A stretch of DNA of 64,000 bases from Setoptus koraiensis (Eukaryota; Arthropoda): contig CM106585.1 of NCBI GenBank assembly GCA_048013815.1, positions 12,276,001 to 12,340,000 on the forward strand, given 5' to 3'. Both the position numbers and the translations under genes were made by a program. The notes under the pieces are model-generated. The model was not told the origin of the DNA, did no database searches, and saw nothing but the letters and a program-made list of their open reading frames with translations. Shown here one piece after another: positions 30,740-41,425 of the stretch; positions within the stretch are counted from its first letter, which is position 1, and every line of letters starts with the position of its first letter.

Positions 30740-31735
30740 CATTGATCTACATAAGAAACTGCTGCTATTTCTGGATGTTCAACGAGGCTCTTTACCTACA
30801 CCTTATTCTCCAAATGGCACCTAAAGAACCATCATTCAGGTGTCTATCAGTAGTTGCTTACACTTTGCCATTGTTGATTGTAATTGTGTACACGGTAGCT
30901 AGATCAGTCGTCGATGGTACACCGATAGACTTTTTAATGACACCAATTGTTGATGTCTTCAAGCCGACCACCTCTAAAGTGATAAGTAATTTAAATCCGA
31001 CAGCGTTGCCATCTATAATACAAGTTGGCAATGTAACTTCAGAGCAAGATAGAGGCTTCCAGGACATTCAGGCTCAGGTTTTGCTTGGATAGAGGCCATT
31101 CTAGATTATCCAAACTATGTTCTACTAGCCTTGAATGTTATATTCCTAGTGACACTCTTACGTACCATGTGTGGACTACAAAGAGTTCCTTTGGGCACCT
31201 CGACGCATGATAATACAAAAACTGGTGTTGGTTTTGTTGGTGCCCTTAGAGCAGCTTGCCTTTTGTTTCCATTGTATGGATTTTCGTTCTCAGTCGTTTC
31301 AGCACGTCCAAAATTATCACAGTAAGTACACAATACTTCAATCCGTTCTTGACCATGCTAGAGTCTTGTAATTCCTTACACAGTGTTCTATAATTACTTC
31401 CTCATTACTGATATAACTGTAGAACGTCTTGTGTCATAATGGAAGCCTACTATTACATTTATCTCTCTGTTGATGGTCTACAGGGTGTTGCTGTAGCAAT
31501 TTTGTTTTGCTACGCAACAAAGGAGGTAAGTTGGAGCTATGAAAAATTCTAGGGTTCATTCAAACCAATCAATTCTTTAAACTGTATTAATGATTTGATA
31601 TAATTTGATTTTTTATTCTACTACAAAAAAAAATCCTAGGTGAGACTTGCTTTAACTAATTTGATCATGCGACACAAACGCCAGACTAGAAATAGGGACG
31701 ATAATGTAAACATGACGGAATTGTGTATAACGTGA
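30740..31735 (+). pseudogene. Class B (secretin-family) GPCR, C-terminal half
   Basis: Segments from TM3 to the tail of a secretin-family receptor are recognisable. TM3 is CCYFWMFNEALYLH. TM4 follows, then an unusually long extracellular loop 2 with NVTS. TM5 is NYVLLALNVIFL. TM6 is RAACLLFPLYGFSF. TM7 is LQGVAVAILFCYATKEV, and a basic tail ends at TGA 31735. Two short introns are visible: 31322-31422 and 31526-31639, both GT/AG. The expected CWIEA of loop 2 is present at 31082 but with one extra T, so the frame breaks there. The N-terminal hormone-binding domain and TM1-2 are absent because CFAP410 sequence adjoins at 30739. Insect relatives include the PDF, DH31 and DH44 receptors; I cannot choose among them. 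It could be a true broken copy, or a real gene split by a scaffolding error. Confidence 0.72.
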
Positions 31736-31756
31736 TGGAAGGAATACTAGATCAGC

Positions 31757-32256
31757 NNNNNNNNNNNNNNNNNNNNNNNNNNNNNNNNNNNNNNNNNNNN
31801 NNNNNNNNNNNNNNNNNNNNNNNNNNNNNNNNNNNNNNNNNNNNNNNNNNNNNNNNNNNNNNNNNNNNNNNNNNNNNNNNNNNNNNNNNNNNNNNNNNNN
31901 NNNNNNNNNNNNNNNNNNNNNNNNNNNNNNNNNNNNNNNNNNNNNNNNNNNNNNNNNNNNNNNNNNNNNNNNNNNNNNNNNNNNNNNNNNNNNNNNNNNN
32001 NNNNNNNNNNNNNNNNNNNNNNNNNNNNNNNNNNNNNNNNNNNNNNNNNNNNNNNNNNNNNNNNNNNNNNNNNNNNNNNNNNNNNNNNNNNNNNNNNNNN
32101 NNNNNNNNNNNNNNNNNNNNNNNNNNNNNNNNNNNNNNNNNNNNNNNNNNNNNNNNNNNNNNNNNNNNNNNNNNNNNNNNNNNNNNNNNNNNNNNNNNNN
32201 NNNNNNNNNNNNNNNNNNNNNNNNNNNNNNNNNNNNNNNNNNNNNNNNNNNNNNNN
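31757..32256. other. Assembly gap of exactly 500 N
   Basis: A run of 500 unknown bases, the kind of fixed-size gap placed by scaffolding software. Copy B of the duplicated segment begins at the first base after it, so the gap hides the left end of that duplication. Confidence 0.98.
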
Positions 32257-32302
32257 GTTACATTCAATACAAGATATTCATTGACAATATACCGATCGAT
32301 AG

Positions 32303-32776
32303 AGCTGTGTGGTGAAAGTGCTATGGGAGCACGTTGCTGATCAATCTAAATTCAATTCTCAAGTCGGATCATGCGGTGAGCGCCCGGTAAAATGTGCGCT
32401 GTGCCACTCCCCCTGCTCGCAGTGCCCGTTGGACAGTTGTTGCTGCGAGCATAAGGGCTGTTTTTCCCTCCCTTCGGTCCCTGTTGTGAGAGCGAACGCT
32501 CTTTCGTTGCTAGATGGACATGCACCTGAACTCTTTGTGAGAACAAACTGGAACGGCCGCATCAACAACAACAACAGCATCAACAACAACGGCATCGCCA
32601 CCACAAGTAACAACGGCGGCAACAACAGTTACTATATACGGCTAGATTTGCAAGGTGCTTCTCTTGGAATACCGTACTGTAGCTTAGTAGGACACAACAA
32701 CAAACAACAACAAGCAACAACAGCATCGAATAAGAAGCAACACACACCTTGGACGGCCCAACTGACCTATAAATAG
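32303..32776 (+). CDS. Partial Cys-rich, Asn/Gln-rich protein, last exon
   Basis: An open frame with no in-frame ATG begins after a plausible acceptor (CGATAG) at 32302 and ends at TAG 32776. AATAAA follows about 12 bp later, so this looks like the final exon of a plus-strand gene whose beginning lies in the gap. About 157 residues are visible. A Cys-rich patch, CALCHSPCSQCPLDSCCCEH, is followed by Asn-rich runs, then SYYIRLDLQGASLG and a Gln/Thr tail. The 5' two-thirds of this exon is repeated at 29654-29941. I do not recognise the family. It is a real exon with moderate confidence; the Cys patch could bind metal or form disulfides. Confidence 0.45.
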   Translation, partial: SCVVKVLWEHVADQSKFNSQVGSCGERPVKCALCHSPCSQCPLDSCCCEHKGCFSLPSVPVVRANALSLLDGHAPELFVRTNWNGRINNNNSINNNGIATTSNNGGNNSYYIRLDLQGASLGIPYCSLVGHNNKQQQATTASNKKQHTPWTAQLTYK

Positions 32777-33250
32777 CCAGACGGCAAATAAAAGTGCATT
32801 CGTGTCTACGATTGGATCGGGCGCATAACTGTTGTTGTTTTCATCATCATTTATATCATCATTATCATCAGGCGCTCATTAGAATATCCAGTTCTAATTT
32901 AGATGCAAACAGGCAAGCAACAACAATTAGCATAATTAATAGTGGCCGTAGTCGCTGCACAATAATGTAGAGCGGCCATCAATCAAGCCGACTGACCAAA
33001 CCAAATATTGGAGCAGATATTCGGAACTGCCGCCACTGCTACTAGCGCTATACTCATTTAGTATTACTCAAATGTTTAGAAGAATTGATTGATTTTAGGA
33101 AATTCACACCAATGCACTTCTAATACCCACTCACACCAAAGACTGTTTCTTTTTTCACGAAATTACTAACCACTTTCAAATAAGATATTTATACAATACA
33201 CACAACAGAGTTTTAGCGTTGTCATCAGCAAACCCAAAACTGCCATCACC

Positions 33251-34397
33251 ATGTCCGTATTAAGTGAATCGTTTGTGCTGGCCAAAACAAGATCGCAAGA
33301 TCTTAAGTCTGTGAGGAGACTCAACTGCTGGGGTAAGTACAACAACAATTTGTAAAAGTTATAGCAAACAAAACAGTAAAAATAAAACATATTGATCATG
33401 TCCTATCTCGTCCGCTTCATTGATGCGCATTTCAATCAACGATTAAATCAATCTGATTTGAACAACAGGCAACGAACTAAAGGATGTCACTCTATTGAGG
33501 AGAATGCCCAACGTTGAAGTGCTCTGTATGTCGGTCAACGAACTGACAACCCTGGAGGATTTTAGTTACTGCCCAAAACTTCAGGAATTGTACTTGAGGA
33601 AAAACAAGGTGGAAAGTATAGCCGAGATTGCCCACTTACAAAATCTGCCCAATCTTAAAAATCTATGGTTCGATGAGAACCCTTGCGTGGCTAACACTTA
33701 CAATTATAGAAAAGTTGTTCTAAGGGCTCTACCAAATCTAAAAATTCTTGACAATGTACCTGTAACTGGCGAAGAATTAAGAGAAATCGAAGAACTGGGT
33801 GATGAAATCTATGAAGAGATTTACAGACCAGACGCTTCAGTTGTTCGTGGTGGTGATGCTAGCGCACAAGAAATCGATTCTTATGATGATGGTAGATATG
33901 AAAATGATACAACCAATTACGACCAGGATAATAACATTAATGCCATTTCACACCAATCCAATGATTCCGGTAGTGATAGCAGTCAATCTAGCTCCACTAT
34001 ACCAACAACAAACAACTATGTTGCACAGACAAACTTTTGTCACAACACTAATAATAACTCATCTTCGGCTACATTGCCCAATGATATTTCTAGATTGAAT
34101 ATATCAACAACACCCAGTAATAAGAGCCAGTCTAGAAATGTAACTAGTCATTCCAATAACAATCTAAGCGTTTCAAGCATTTGCCAGCAAGGTTGGTCAC
34201 AACAAAATGTCAACAATAACCAAACAACAAATAGCAACAATTCTGCCAACAGCATCCATCTTCCAAAAGGAGGCAAAAATCGCAATGCCAATATTTTGTC
34301 AGCCGTTTTATGTTTGATCAAAGAATTAGACTATGTTAGTTGCGAAGTAGTTCAAACAGCCTTACATTGCCGAATTGAAGAAACTATGAACAGTTGA
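33251..34397 (+). CDS. CFAP410: CFAP410 (C21orf2) ciliary leucine-rich repeat protein
   Basis: Two exons, 33251-33332 and 33469-34397, separated by a 136-bp GT/AG intron, give 336 aa. Exon 1 encodes VLAKTRSQDLKSVRRLNCWG, matching the human N-terminus ([20 protein letters not shown]). Leucine-rich repeats follow, then the cap block LWFDENPCVANTYNYRKVVLRALPNLKILDN (about residues 78-108), a long Ser/Asn-rich linker, and a conserved C-terminal helix NANILSAVLCLIKELD. CFAP410 works with NEK1 at the ciliary base and in DNA repair; human mutations cause retinal dystrophy and skeletal dysplasia. AATAAA near 34605 could end the transcript. Most of exon 2 is duplicated at 29941-30739. Confidence 0.92.
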
Positions 34398-34925
34398 TGA
34401 AATCAAGTGATTCATTATTATCATAAGCATTATGACGTTATCATAATATTCAAACGCTGTATTCTATCATCTTAACGAAATCTGACACATTGATAGTGAA
34501 AAACTAACCTTATTCGCATTTACCATTTATTGATTAATGTAATCAAAAAGAAGAAAAAAAATCGAGTCGAATTCTAACTGACTCGCTCGATCTAATACTA
34601 TTCAAATAAAAATATTTGTACTGGTTAGATGAACAGACACTCAGCTGATGGGACCTCTTTCATTCGCTTATTTTTAGAACATTATAGGACACTTTTATTG
34701 TGAGTATAATTTGTATAGAATTTTTGTTGATCAAAATGTCTCACCACACGAACATGCGAGTGGTATGCTGGAACTATGCAAAAGAGACTATGTAAAAGAG
34801 ACTATGTAAAAGAGTCTCTAAGTTCATGTTGGTTTTCTTCCCTCAATATATTACTATATTATTATTTTTAGTGGCATCCAAGTGTACCTCACAATTGATG
34901 ATGTATAGAAGGCCTCTAAATCTTG
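34398..34925. other. 3' region between CFAP410 and TJAP1-like gene
   Basis: AT-rich, about 530 bp between convergent genes. A triple repeat of GACTATGTAAAAGA lies near 34785-34817. No gene was seen. Confidence 0.5.
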
Positions 34926-35417
34926 TTAAATATCGTTGCTCCCGACCATCGACGCCGTTTGTCTTTCCTCGAGATCATGAAGTTTCATTCGTGCATCTAC
35001 TAGTTTGGAGGATAATTTATTAACGTCAGCCATGAGGGTTATCTTTTCTTTTTCGTGCCTGTCTACAACACCAAGTAGTTTATCTTCCAGATCCTGGTTG
35101 ACTTTCTGTAGATGCCGATATCCATCTAATAATCGAGAATATTTATCCTCCCAGTAGGCACATTCAGTCGATTTCTGACTGATGCTTTCTGCCAATTGCT
35201 TCGGATTTGCTTGGAGATCTTTCTTATCTTGGCCAAAGTGTACTGCATTTGAGCGTTCTTTGTTCAATGATGGACTTGATGTATTATTCAAGACATTTTT
35301 TGTATGCTGTTGTCTCAATCCATCTGTTTCCGAAGCTAGCGGGGTCTTGATCGGTTTATCTGTCATCAAAGTATGATCCTGGTTGAGCAATAAACTATCT
35401 CCGTTTGAGCAATTCAT
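34926..35417 (-). CDS. Coiled-coil protein resembling TJAP1
   Basis: A 163-aa protein from ATG 35417. The N-terminal half is polar and disordered. The C-terminal half is a coiled coil that lines up with the tight-junction-associated protein TJAP1/PILT: YWEDKYSRLLDGYRHLQ against KFRRLQNSYTASQ, then VNQDLEDKL against TNQELEDKL, then VNKLSSKLVDARMKLHDLEE against VELTNKLLDAKNTINKLEE (from memory of human TJAP1). TJAP1 is far longer (over 500 aa) and has a disordered C-terminus, so this is either a short relative or one part of a spliced gene. TJAP1 localises to Golgi and junctions; no role is claimed here. Confidence 0.55.
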   Translation of the reverse strand: MNCSNGDSLLLNQDHTLMTDKPIKTPLASETDGLRQQHTKNVLNNTSSPSLNKERSNAVHFGQDKKDLQANPKQLAESISQKSTECAYWEDKYSRLLDGYRHLQKVNQDLEDKLLGVVDRHEKEKITLMADVNKLSSKLVDARMKLHDLEERQTASMVGSNDI

Positions 35418-37298
35418 CTTGGATAAATTGGGCTTAATACATCAATATTTTTGGAATGACATGATTAGTCATTCGAAATAGAAATAATTTCAAGAATTTC
35501 AATGTTTATGAAAATAAATTTGCCGAAATCAACATGCTGACCATTCTTGAGAACAAATAGTATGAAGCATACAAATCAGAGCAACAAATTGCGACGAAAA
35601 AATGGAAACGTCTTAAGTTCCAAGGTTCTTGAGTTCTCGCGAATTATGCGAACTTGCCAAGAACCAACAAGTTATTCGAAAGTTGATTCGAAAGATGGAA
35701 GTCATGGCGCTCGATTTGAATAGGAATTTTCGAATCGACAGTTTCGAATTTAAATCTTGTCAACTTCTGAGTCCACACAGACTCAGGTGAATCGATGGTT
35801 GGTTGGTTGGTTGGTTAGGAGTCGTTGCAACCCAAAGCAGGTCACCACCTTACCAGAGAGATAAGCTAAAGCCGTTACAAAAAACAGACTTTCAAAGATT
35901 TAGAGCCCTTGATCTGAAGGTTCCGAATTTTGAAAATAGATTTTCCTCGACTTGTCATCAACAACAAGAACATCATTTTTTATTTTGCGGCACAGTTTGT
36001 TCGATCGGTACAATTGAGTTAGTGTTCAGCATAAATGAAGCCCAGGCAGCTATCCAATAGGATTGTGTCATACATCACTTTCGGCTCATAGATGACACCG
36101 ATGAAATGTTCCGAGAAATGTCGAACGTGCATCGCTTTTTGGTGAATTGTATAAACTACTACTGAACGTCCTTTATCTTTATACCGTATTTCTCAGAATC
36201 TTTCAATGTAATACACAGCTCTGCTTGAACGCGCGACCAAGACCTCTGCTCACTATATCCGTCTGGTCAACTAGATGCTATTGCTCATCAGTTCATTGTT
36301 GCTGGAACTCTCTGAGTGAGGGTTTCGCGTGTGAGGGCTTTGTTCGCTCTGCTCATACCTGTGAGTGTGCGTAGTTAGTTGTGTTGGCGGTGGAGCTGGC
36401 ACGACCAGTGGCCGGCCAGTGGTCCGCCTGCAGTTTCATCATAACTATTCTGCCGATGCCTGTTCGCTGAATATGCTGGCGTGTTGCAGTGGCGAGCCCA
36501 AAGAGAGCGAGAGAAAGTTCTATAATTGCGTTTAGTGGCTCATCATAATTCGCTCTCGTTCCCTCCCCCTGTGCCTCGCTTTCACTGGCCCATCGGTGCT
36601 TTGTGTGCTCACAGTTGCAGCACTTGCACCATTGTTGACCGTGATGGTTGTGCAGTAACAGGCCAATGTTACCACTACTGAAGATTCGCCACTGCAAAAC
36701 AATAATTGTGCTAGTGCGTGTGTTATAATAGAACTGTTATCGAACTTTGCACCGATTGTGCGAGTGTGTGTGTGTGTGTGTCGAATTTTAAGTGTTTAGC
36801 GCACCACTACAGTGGTGTCTGCCTGACCTGGCTCCGGCCAACTTGTACACTGGTATGGTTGCTATAGTGCACGCTTTGTGCGTCCATCTTTGCTGCTGGA
36901 CTTGCAACCAATTAGCTCGATTCCGCCCCTTGTTCTACGAGACACCGAACAACAGCCACTAGTTTCGTTCGATTTTCGAACAACTGCCCCACTGACGCTT
37001 CGGTAACACTCAAAACTCGCTCGTTTCCCCACACACACACAAACGCACAAATATTTTGCTCACTGTCTCGCAGCGTTCGAACAATTTGAATAAGTCGGTG
37101 CAGATCCCGTGATAATTCAAGGCCGTTCCAGTAATAAACCAGTGTCAATTTAAACAATTGCCAGAGCAACAATATTAGATAGGATAAAATCACACAGAGG
37201 ATAAAGACACCTCAAAGCGCCAGTCGACAAGTGCAAACGGACAAGCTGTCGCCCATTTCATTGGTACAAAGCAGCAACAGGTTTGAACAAACTACAAA
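35418..37298. other. Long 5' flank of the Cad96Ca gene
   Basis: About 1.9 kb with no convincing gene. It should contain the promoter and 5' UTR of the kinase gene on the right and the promoter of the TJAP1-like gene on the left. It has a (GGTT)5 run near 35796-35816 and a GT run near 36763-36780. Short open frames are compositional. Confidence 0.5.
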
Positions 37299-39887
37299 AT
37301 GGTGCCCGCTTGCTCCATTGCCCGCGTAATAACGGCCATATCGCTGGCCTGTGCATGCATTGTTACGACGGGCACTAGCTCAAGCAGCGACCCTGGGGCC
37401 CAGTCGTCGAGTCGTCACATTTTAAGCGCAGTAAATCACGCTGCAACAACCAATGCAACAACTAATGCAACAAGTGGTCGCCTTGCTGCAACAATGATAT
37501 CGGCCCACAACCAAACTACAATGGCCAACGTGACCATTCGAACCATCAAGCGGACCACAAAAACACCGTCAACAGTTTCGGAGTCAGTTCCGGGACAGAC
37601 TCACAAGCAAGCCGGCCCATACATGAGCCGACAATCGATTGCGGCAGCTCTCACAGCGCCAACAAACGCCACCGCCAATGAAACCAAAGAACAACGCCAG
37701 ACCGTGCACAGGGCCTCACAATACGCGCACCACAGGCAACAGATTAAACAGCACCGTGCAACCACCGCCAGACCTCATTTGCGCCCATTTGAACATTTGT
37801 TTCCACTTGATCATCTGCCTCTGATGCCCAACACTCCGCCGGTGTTTATGGTCTCGCGCGAGCTAATTGTCGCGAGGGACGATCCAATCGGCACCAGGGT
37901 GACAACAATCAAAACCAGAGACGATGATCATGATCGCATAGACTACTCGCTACAAGAGTCTTTAGTTCAGGATGGATCGAAATATTTTCACATCAATCGC
38001 AGGACAGGTGAACTAATTTTGAGTGGTAAATTTCCACAGCCAGAACACAATAGCGACAACATTGATTACTATATCACAGTAGTGGCCGACGATGGCCATT
38101 TCCCTGCCAAAATGGATTTCCTTGTGCGCGTTGTCAACAACGACAATTCTACTAGCCAACAGGATCAACTATCTCACACACAATCCATTCCATTGATGCC
38201 ACCGCCCAAGATTATCGGCAATATGACACGAGAATATGTCTCTAGACTGCCCGGTTATGATTCAACACAACCACATAGTATACCCTCGTATGTTAATCCA
38301 CCCATGACACTGCCATGGAATTTCAGGCATCCTCATGACAGTACAAGCTTGCTTACCCGAGACGATGTCAAGGAAGAACCTTTGTCAAAATCCGATTCAA
38401 TGGACACCAACATTCCAGGCCCCATTCCCTCACAATTCAGAGATAGCAATGAGGTTGATGTCAATCCAAGCCGGAGCGAAATTATAGTACCCAATCAAAT
38501 GACGAACGTGCTGTCAGATAGCTCGTCTCGTGATGGAGCCTCATTTCCTGAAGCTGGCCAACAAACTACTCATTCGAATATTAATTCTAATTTATTCGGA
38601 ATCATATTGCTTTCGTCGGTTATTACCTGCCTAATTGTATCAGCTTTTAGAAAGATGAAACAATTAGAAGACAAAGAAAATCATGATCCCAACGTAAAAT
38701 GTGCAGTCATGATCGCGGACGAGACACCAGAGAGGATCATTTCCCCTGTAAGCTCTTGGGAATATGACTGTATTGAGACGGACGAATATTCTGAGAGATC
38801 CAGCCAAGACTTGCAACCCGCTGTAATCAATCCTACTAGAGAAGCAACTCCATCTCACAAGTTTTCTAGCTTAAGAACTGAGAAAGTACCCTCGGCACAA
38901 GATGATTTGCTTTTGGAAGGACTGAGTCAAGAAGCGGAAAAAGAAAGTAAGAGATGGGATTTTCCTCGCCATAAATTGATTTTCAAAGATATGCTAGGTG
39001 AAGGTGAATTCGGCCAAGTATGGAGATGTTTAATTGAAGAGGAAGAAGGCACTAAGAGGCAAGTTGCTGTTAAAACATTAAAAAGAGGATTGGGAAAGAA
39101 CGAACGAGAGAATCTCCTGGCAGAGATTGAAATAATGAAACTACTGGATAGACATCCTTATGTCGTTCAGATGCTAGGCTGCTGTATGGAAGCGAACGAA
39201 CCCATATATCTGATAATGGAACTTATTCAAAAAGGGAAATTGAGTTCTTATTTGAGAAAAAGCCGCCAGGACAGATTGTACAACAACTTGCACGGTACAA
39301 GTGGTAGGTTGACAGCAAAAGACTTGATCAAATTCTCATACCATATCGCAAAAGGGATGGAGTATGTTTCATCTCAGGGTATCATACATAGAGACTTGGC
39401 TGCTAGGAATATTTTGGTTACATCAAATAAGATTTGTAAAGTAGCCGATTTTGGCTTTGCGAGAAAGGTCGATGTCGAATGTATCTATGAGAGAAAATCG
39501 GACGACAGAGTCCCCGTCCGCTGGATGGCTCCAGAATCATTGGATAATAGGTACACGACTAAATCAGACGTGTACTCTTTTGGTGTTCTAATGTGGGAAA
39601 TAGTAACCCTGGGGGCGTCGCCCTTTGAAGACCTATCAGCATGCGAAGTCATGCAGAAAGTGCGTCAGGGGGAGAGATTGCCAAGGCCGGACCATTGTAA
39701 GAGGGAATTGTACAATATTATGACCAAATGTTGGATGCATGATCCAGAAGATAGACCAAGTTTCAGCATGTTAGCACTGATATTAAACAAACTTCTAATT
39801 AGTGAGAATGAGTACATTGAGCTGGAACAATATCCTGATCACAGTTATTACAATATACTGACTGATCTTTCTGGAGAGAAGCTGTAG
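37299..39887 (+). CDS. Cad96Ca: Cad96Ca-like cadherin-domain receptor tyrosine kinase
   Basis: An 862-aa protein in one exon. It has an N-terminal signal-like segment (residues 5-25), a disordered Thr/Asn-rich stretch, then a single cadherin domain near 185-285 ([27 protein letters not shown]). A transmembrane helix lies near 430-448 and a kinase domain near 560-840. Kinase landmarks are all present: [21 protein letters not shown], the DFG triplet and a Tyr-kinase PVRWMAPE. One cadherin domain plus a tyrosine kinase is the layout of Drosophila Cad96Ca/Stitcher, a receptor active in epidermal wound repair. Ret is related but has several cadherin domains. AATAAATAAA follows the stop by about 20 bp. 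The gene converges on LAMTOR1. The absence of introns in so large a receptor gene is notable. Confidence 0.92.
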   Translation: MVPACSIARVITAISLACACIVTTGTSSSSDPGAQSSSRHILSAVNHAATTNATTNATSGRLAATMISAHNQTTMANVTIRTIKRTTKTPSTVSESVPGQTHKQAGPYMSRQSIAAALTAPTNATANETKEQRQTVHRASQYAHHRQQIKQHRATTARPHLRPFEHLFPLDHLPLMPNTPPVFMVSRELIVARDDPIGTRVTTIKTRDDDHDRIDYSLQESLVQDGSKYFHINRRTGELILSGKFPQPEHNSDNIDYYITVVADDGHFPAKMDFLVRVVNNDNSTSQQDQLSHTQSIPLMPPPKIIGNMTREYVSRLPGYDSTQPHSIPSYVNPPMTLPWNFRHPHDSTSLLTRDDVKEEPLSKSDSMDTNIPGPIPSQFRDSNEVDVNPSRSEIIVPNQMTNVLSDSSSRDGASFPEAGQQTTHSNINSNLFGIILLSSVITCLIVSAFRKMKQLEDKENHDPNVKCAVMIADETPERIISPVSSWEYDCIETDEYSERSSQDLQPAVINPTREATPSHKFSSLRTEKVPSAQDDLLLEGLSQEAEKESKRWDFPRHKLIFKDMLGEGEFGQVWRCLIEEEEGTKRQVAVKTLKRGLGKNERENLLAEIEIMKLLDRHPYVVQMLGCCMEANEPIYLIMELIQKGKLSSYLRKSRQDRLYNNLHGTSGRLTAKDLIKFSYHIAKGMEYVSSQGIIHRDLAARNILVTSNKICKVADFGFARKVDVECIYERKSDDRVPVRWMAPESLDNRYTTKSDVYSFGVLMWEIVTLGASPFEDLSACEVMQKVRQGERLPRPDHCKRELYNIMTKCWMHDPEDRPSFSMLALILNKLLISENEYIELEQYPDHSYYNILTDLSGEKL

Positions 39888-39975
39888 TAATCTGGAGATA
39901 CGAAAAAAAAAAAAAATAAATAAAAAGCCTGTAAGTTATAACTAATAAATGATGATGATTTTTTTTAATATGCAA

Positions 39976-40572
39976 CTATGGGTTGAATTGTGCTACTATT
40001 TCCTCGACCGAATCTATTCGGAGTCCGTTTTGCACTGCAGCAGCAGTCTGACGACTAATCTGATTTATTAGTTGTACTTCGTCTCCAGATATTGGTTCGT
40101 AATTCACTCCCCTTGTATCTAAATTTTTATTCAATGTCGCCTGCAATTGTTGCGTGCCATCAGTACCTTGACTAGCTTCGTAAGTATTATTGAAGCCACT
40201 TCTTGATACTAGGGTTGATTTCAGCACCAATGGTGTTTTTATTTGATTCAATCTCGATTGATAGGCTTTCTGTCGATCCACAATTTCACCCTGTTGTATT
40301 AACATGGATTCGCCGGGTGCAACGTCTATCACATTGGATGCCATTTTTTGTAGAATCCTTTCCAGGGCTGTTTGCTCTGCTTTGTTGCCATTGACAATTG
40401 AACCATAGGAGGGTAGATCTTGATGAGATACGGCTGATGTTGATGAAGAATATATGTCATCGCACAAATTTTGTTGTCCTTCACAAACATCATCTAATAT
40501 ACGGGAACGTTCCTCACGGTCGTCATCACTTTTGTCGCTGTCCTTACAGCAACAACTCTTAAGATTTCCCAT
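39976..40572 (-). CDS. LAMTOR1: Ragulator subunit LAMTOR1 (p18)
   Basis: A complete 198-aa protein (human 161 aa). MG at the start is an N-myristoylation signal and the CCC at residues 7-9 a palmitoylation cluster, the lysosome anchor of LAMTOR1. Conserved blocks follow: DREERSRIL near 18, a LERILQKMASNVIDV helix near 72-87 (human LLSSILAKTASNIIDV), a VDRQKAYQSRL helix, and the C-terminal RIDSVEEIVAQF, matching human RVDAKEELVVQF. LAMTOR1 wraps the other Ragulator subunits and recruits Rag GTPases and mTORC1 to lysosomes. Its 3' end, about 160 bp, is copied at 46463-46654. Confidence 0.94.
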   Translation of the reverse strand: MGNLKSCCCKDSDKSDDDREERSRILDDVCEGQQNLCDDIYSSSTSAVSHQDLPSYGSIVNGNKAEQTALERILQKMASNVIDVAPGESMLIQQGEIVDRQKAYQSRLNQIKTPLVLKSTLVSRSGFNNTYEASQGTDGTQQLQATLNKNLDTRGVNYEPISGDEVQLINQISRQTAAAVQNGLRIDSVEEIVAQFNP

Positions 40573-40969
40573 AATGAATAAAATCTGTATTTGTCGGGTG
40601 AATAAATATATACAATAATTACAACCGCAATTAAACTATGGTCGACGATAGACAGCACAAATTATTATGTTATATTTGACGATCTATGGCTATTTGAATA
40701 ACGCGCACCGTACACTGTACTAACGATTGTTTACAGTTTCTGAACCAACAGCGCCTGTTCCGAACAAATCACATCTGACGTTCCATGTGATCGTATTGCA
40801 GCAAAATCGTTGCTCCCAATTGAAATCACTTCATAATTCATCCAGGTATTTTTATTTAGTGCACCCTCTCGTCAGTCACAACAGAAAGAACGAATCCGCC
40901 TCCACCCGTATTCCATTAAAATTTATTTATCCGATCTATTAATCTCATTTATCTGATCTGATATCCAAA
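40573..40969. other. Divergent promoter region of LAMTOR1 and 40,970 gene
   Basis: About 400 bp between two divergent start codons, AT-rich. A short open frame at 40727-40942 has no support. Confidence 0.5.
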
Positions 40970-41425
40970 ATGGTCTCTGCCCAGGGCGACGATAGCATTG
41001 ATGCTTGGCTCGAAGAAGAGAATCTAAAACTAGCACAGGACTACGCAAGGTTACAAAAAACAAATCTAGATACTATAGAGATTCAGAGATTTCCGAATGG
41101 ATTGGAAGATGTAAGTTGTACAAAGCGACGACCACAGAATATTATTATTCTCTATTTGATTTTATCTCACAACAAGTTATTAACCTCAAAAAATAATCTA
41201 ATACTCCAGAAAGGTTTAGGTGCAATTGTTGCAGGTGTGACAAAAGTTTTACCAAGCACTATCACTATATGTTACAAAGACGACGATAGGAGAACACCTG
41301 TAGGATTGATCAGATTCAATACTAATCGAGAGGCAACTAGAGCTTTGGAGCGCTTACGAAGCAGCGGTTTATGTGATAAATGGCGGATGTGTATGATTGC
41401 TTATCCAATAAAAACTATGAAATAA
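40970..41425 (+). CDS. Unrecognised small protein with an in-frame 99-nt intron
   Basis: The frame from ATG 40970 to TAA 41425 is open throughout (151 aa), but 41111-41209 has strong intron ends (GTAAGT and CTCCAG). It is 99 nt long with no stop, so splicing gives 118 aa and retention gives 151 aa. The 33 residues coded by the putative intron are unlike the rest (Ile/Leu/Asn-rich), which favours splicing. The spliced protein has an acidic N-terminal helix (DAWLEEENLKLAQDYARLQ) and a C-terminal part, GLIRFNTNREATRALERLRSS, of RRM-like or alpha/beta appearance. I do not recognise the family. A single-exon protein is the alternative. Confidence 0.55.
   Translation: MVSAQGDDSIDAWLEEENLKLAQDYARLQKTNLDTIEIQRFPNGLEDVSCTKRRPQNIIILYLILSHNKLLTSKNNLILQKGLGAIVAGVTKVLPSTITICYKDDDRRTPVGLIRFNTNREATRALERLRSSGLCDKWRMCMIAYPIKTMK

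Noticed and set aside
31723-32340. Open frames spanning the run of N
   Set aside because: They consist almost entirely of unknown bases.
35803-36060. 85-codon frame near the Cad96Ca 5' flank
   Set aside because: Starts inside a GGTT repeat and has no recognisable domain or splice context.
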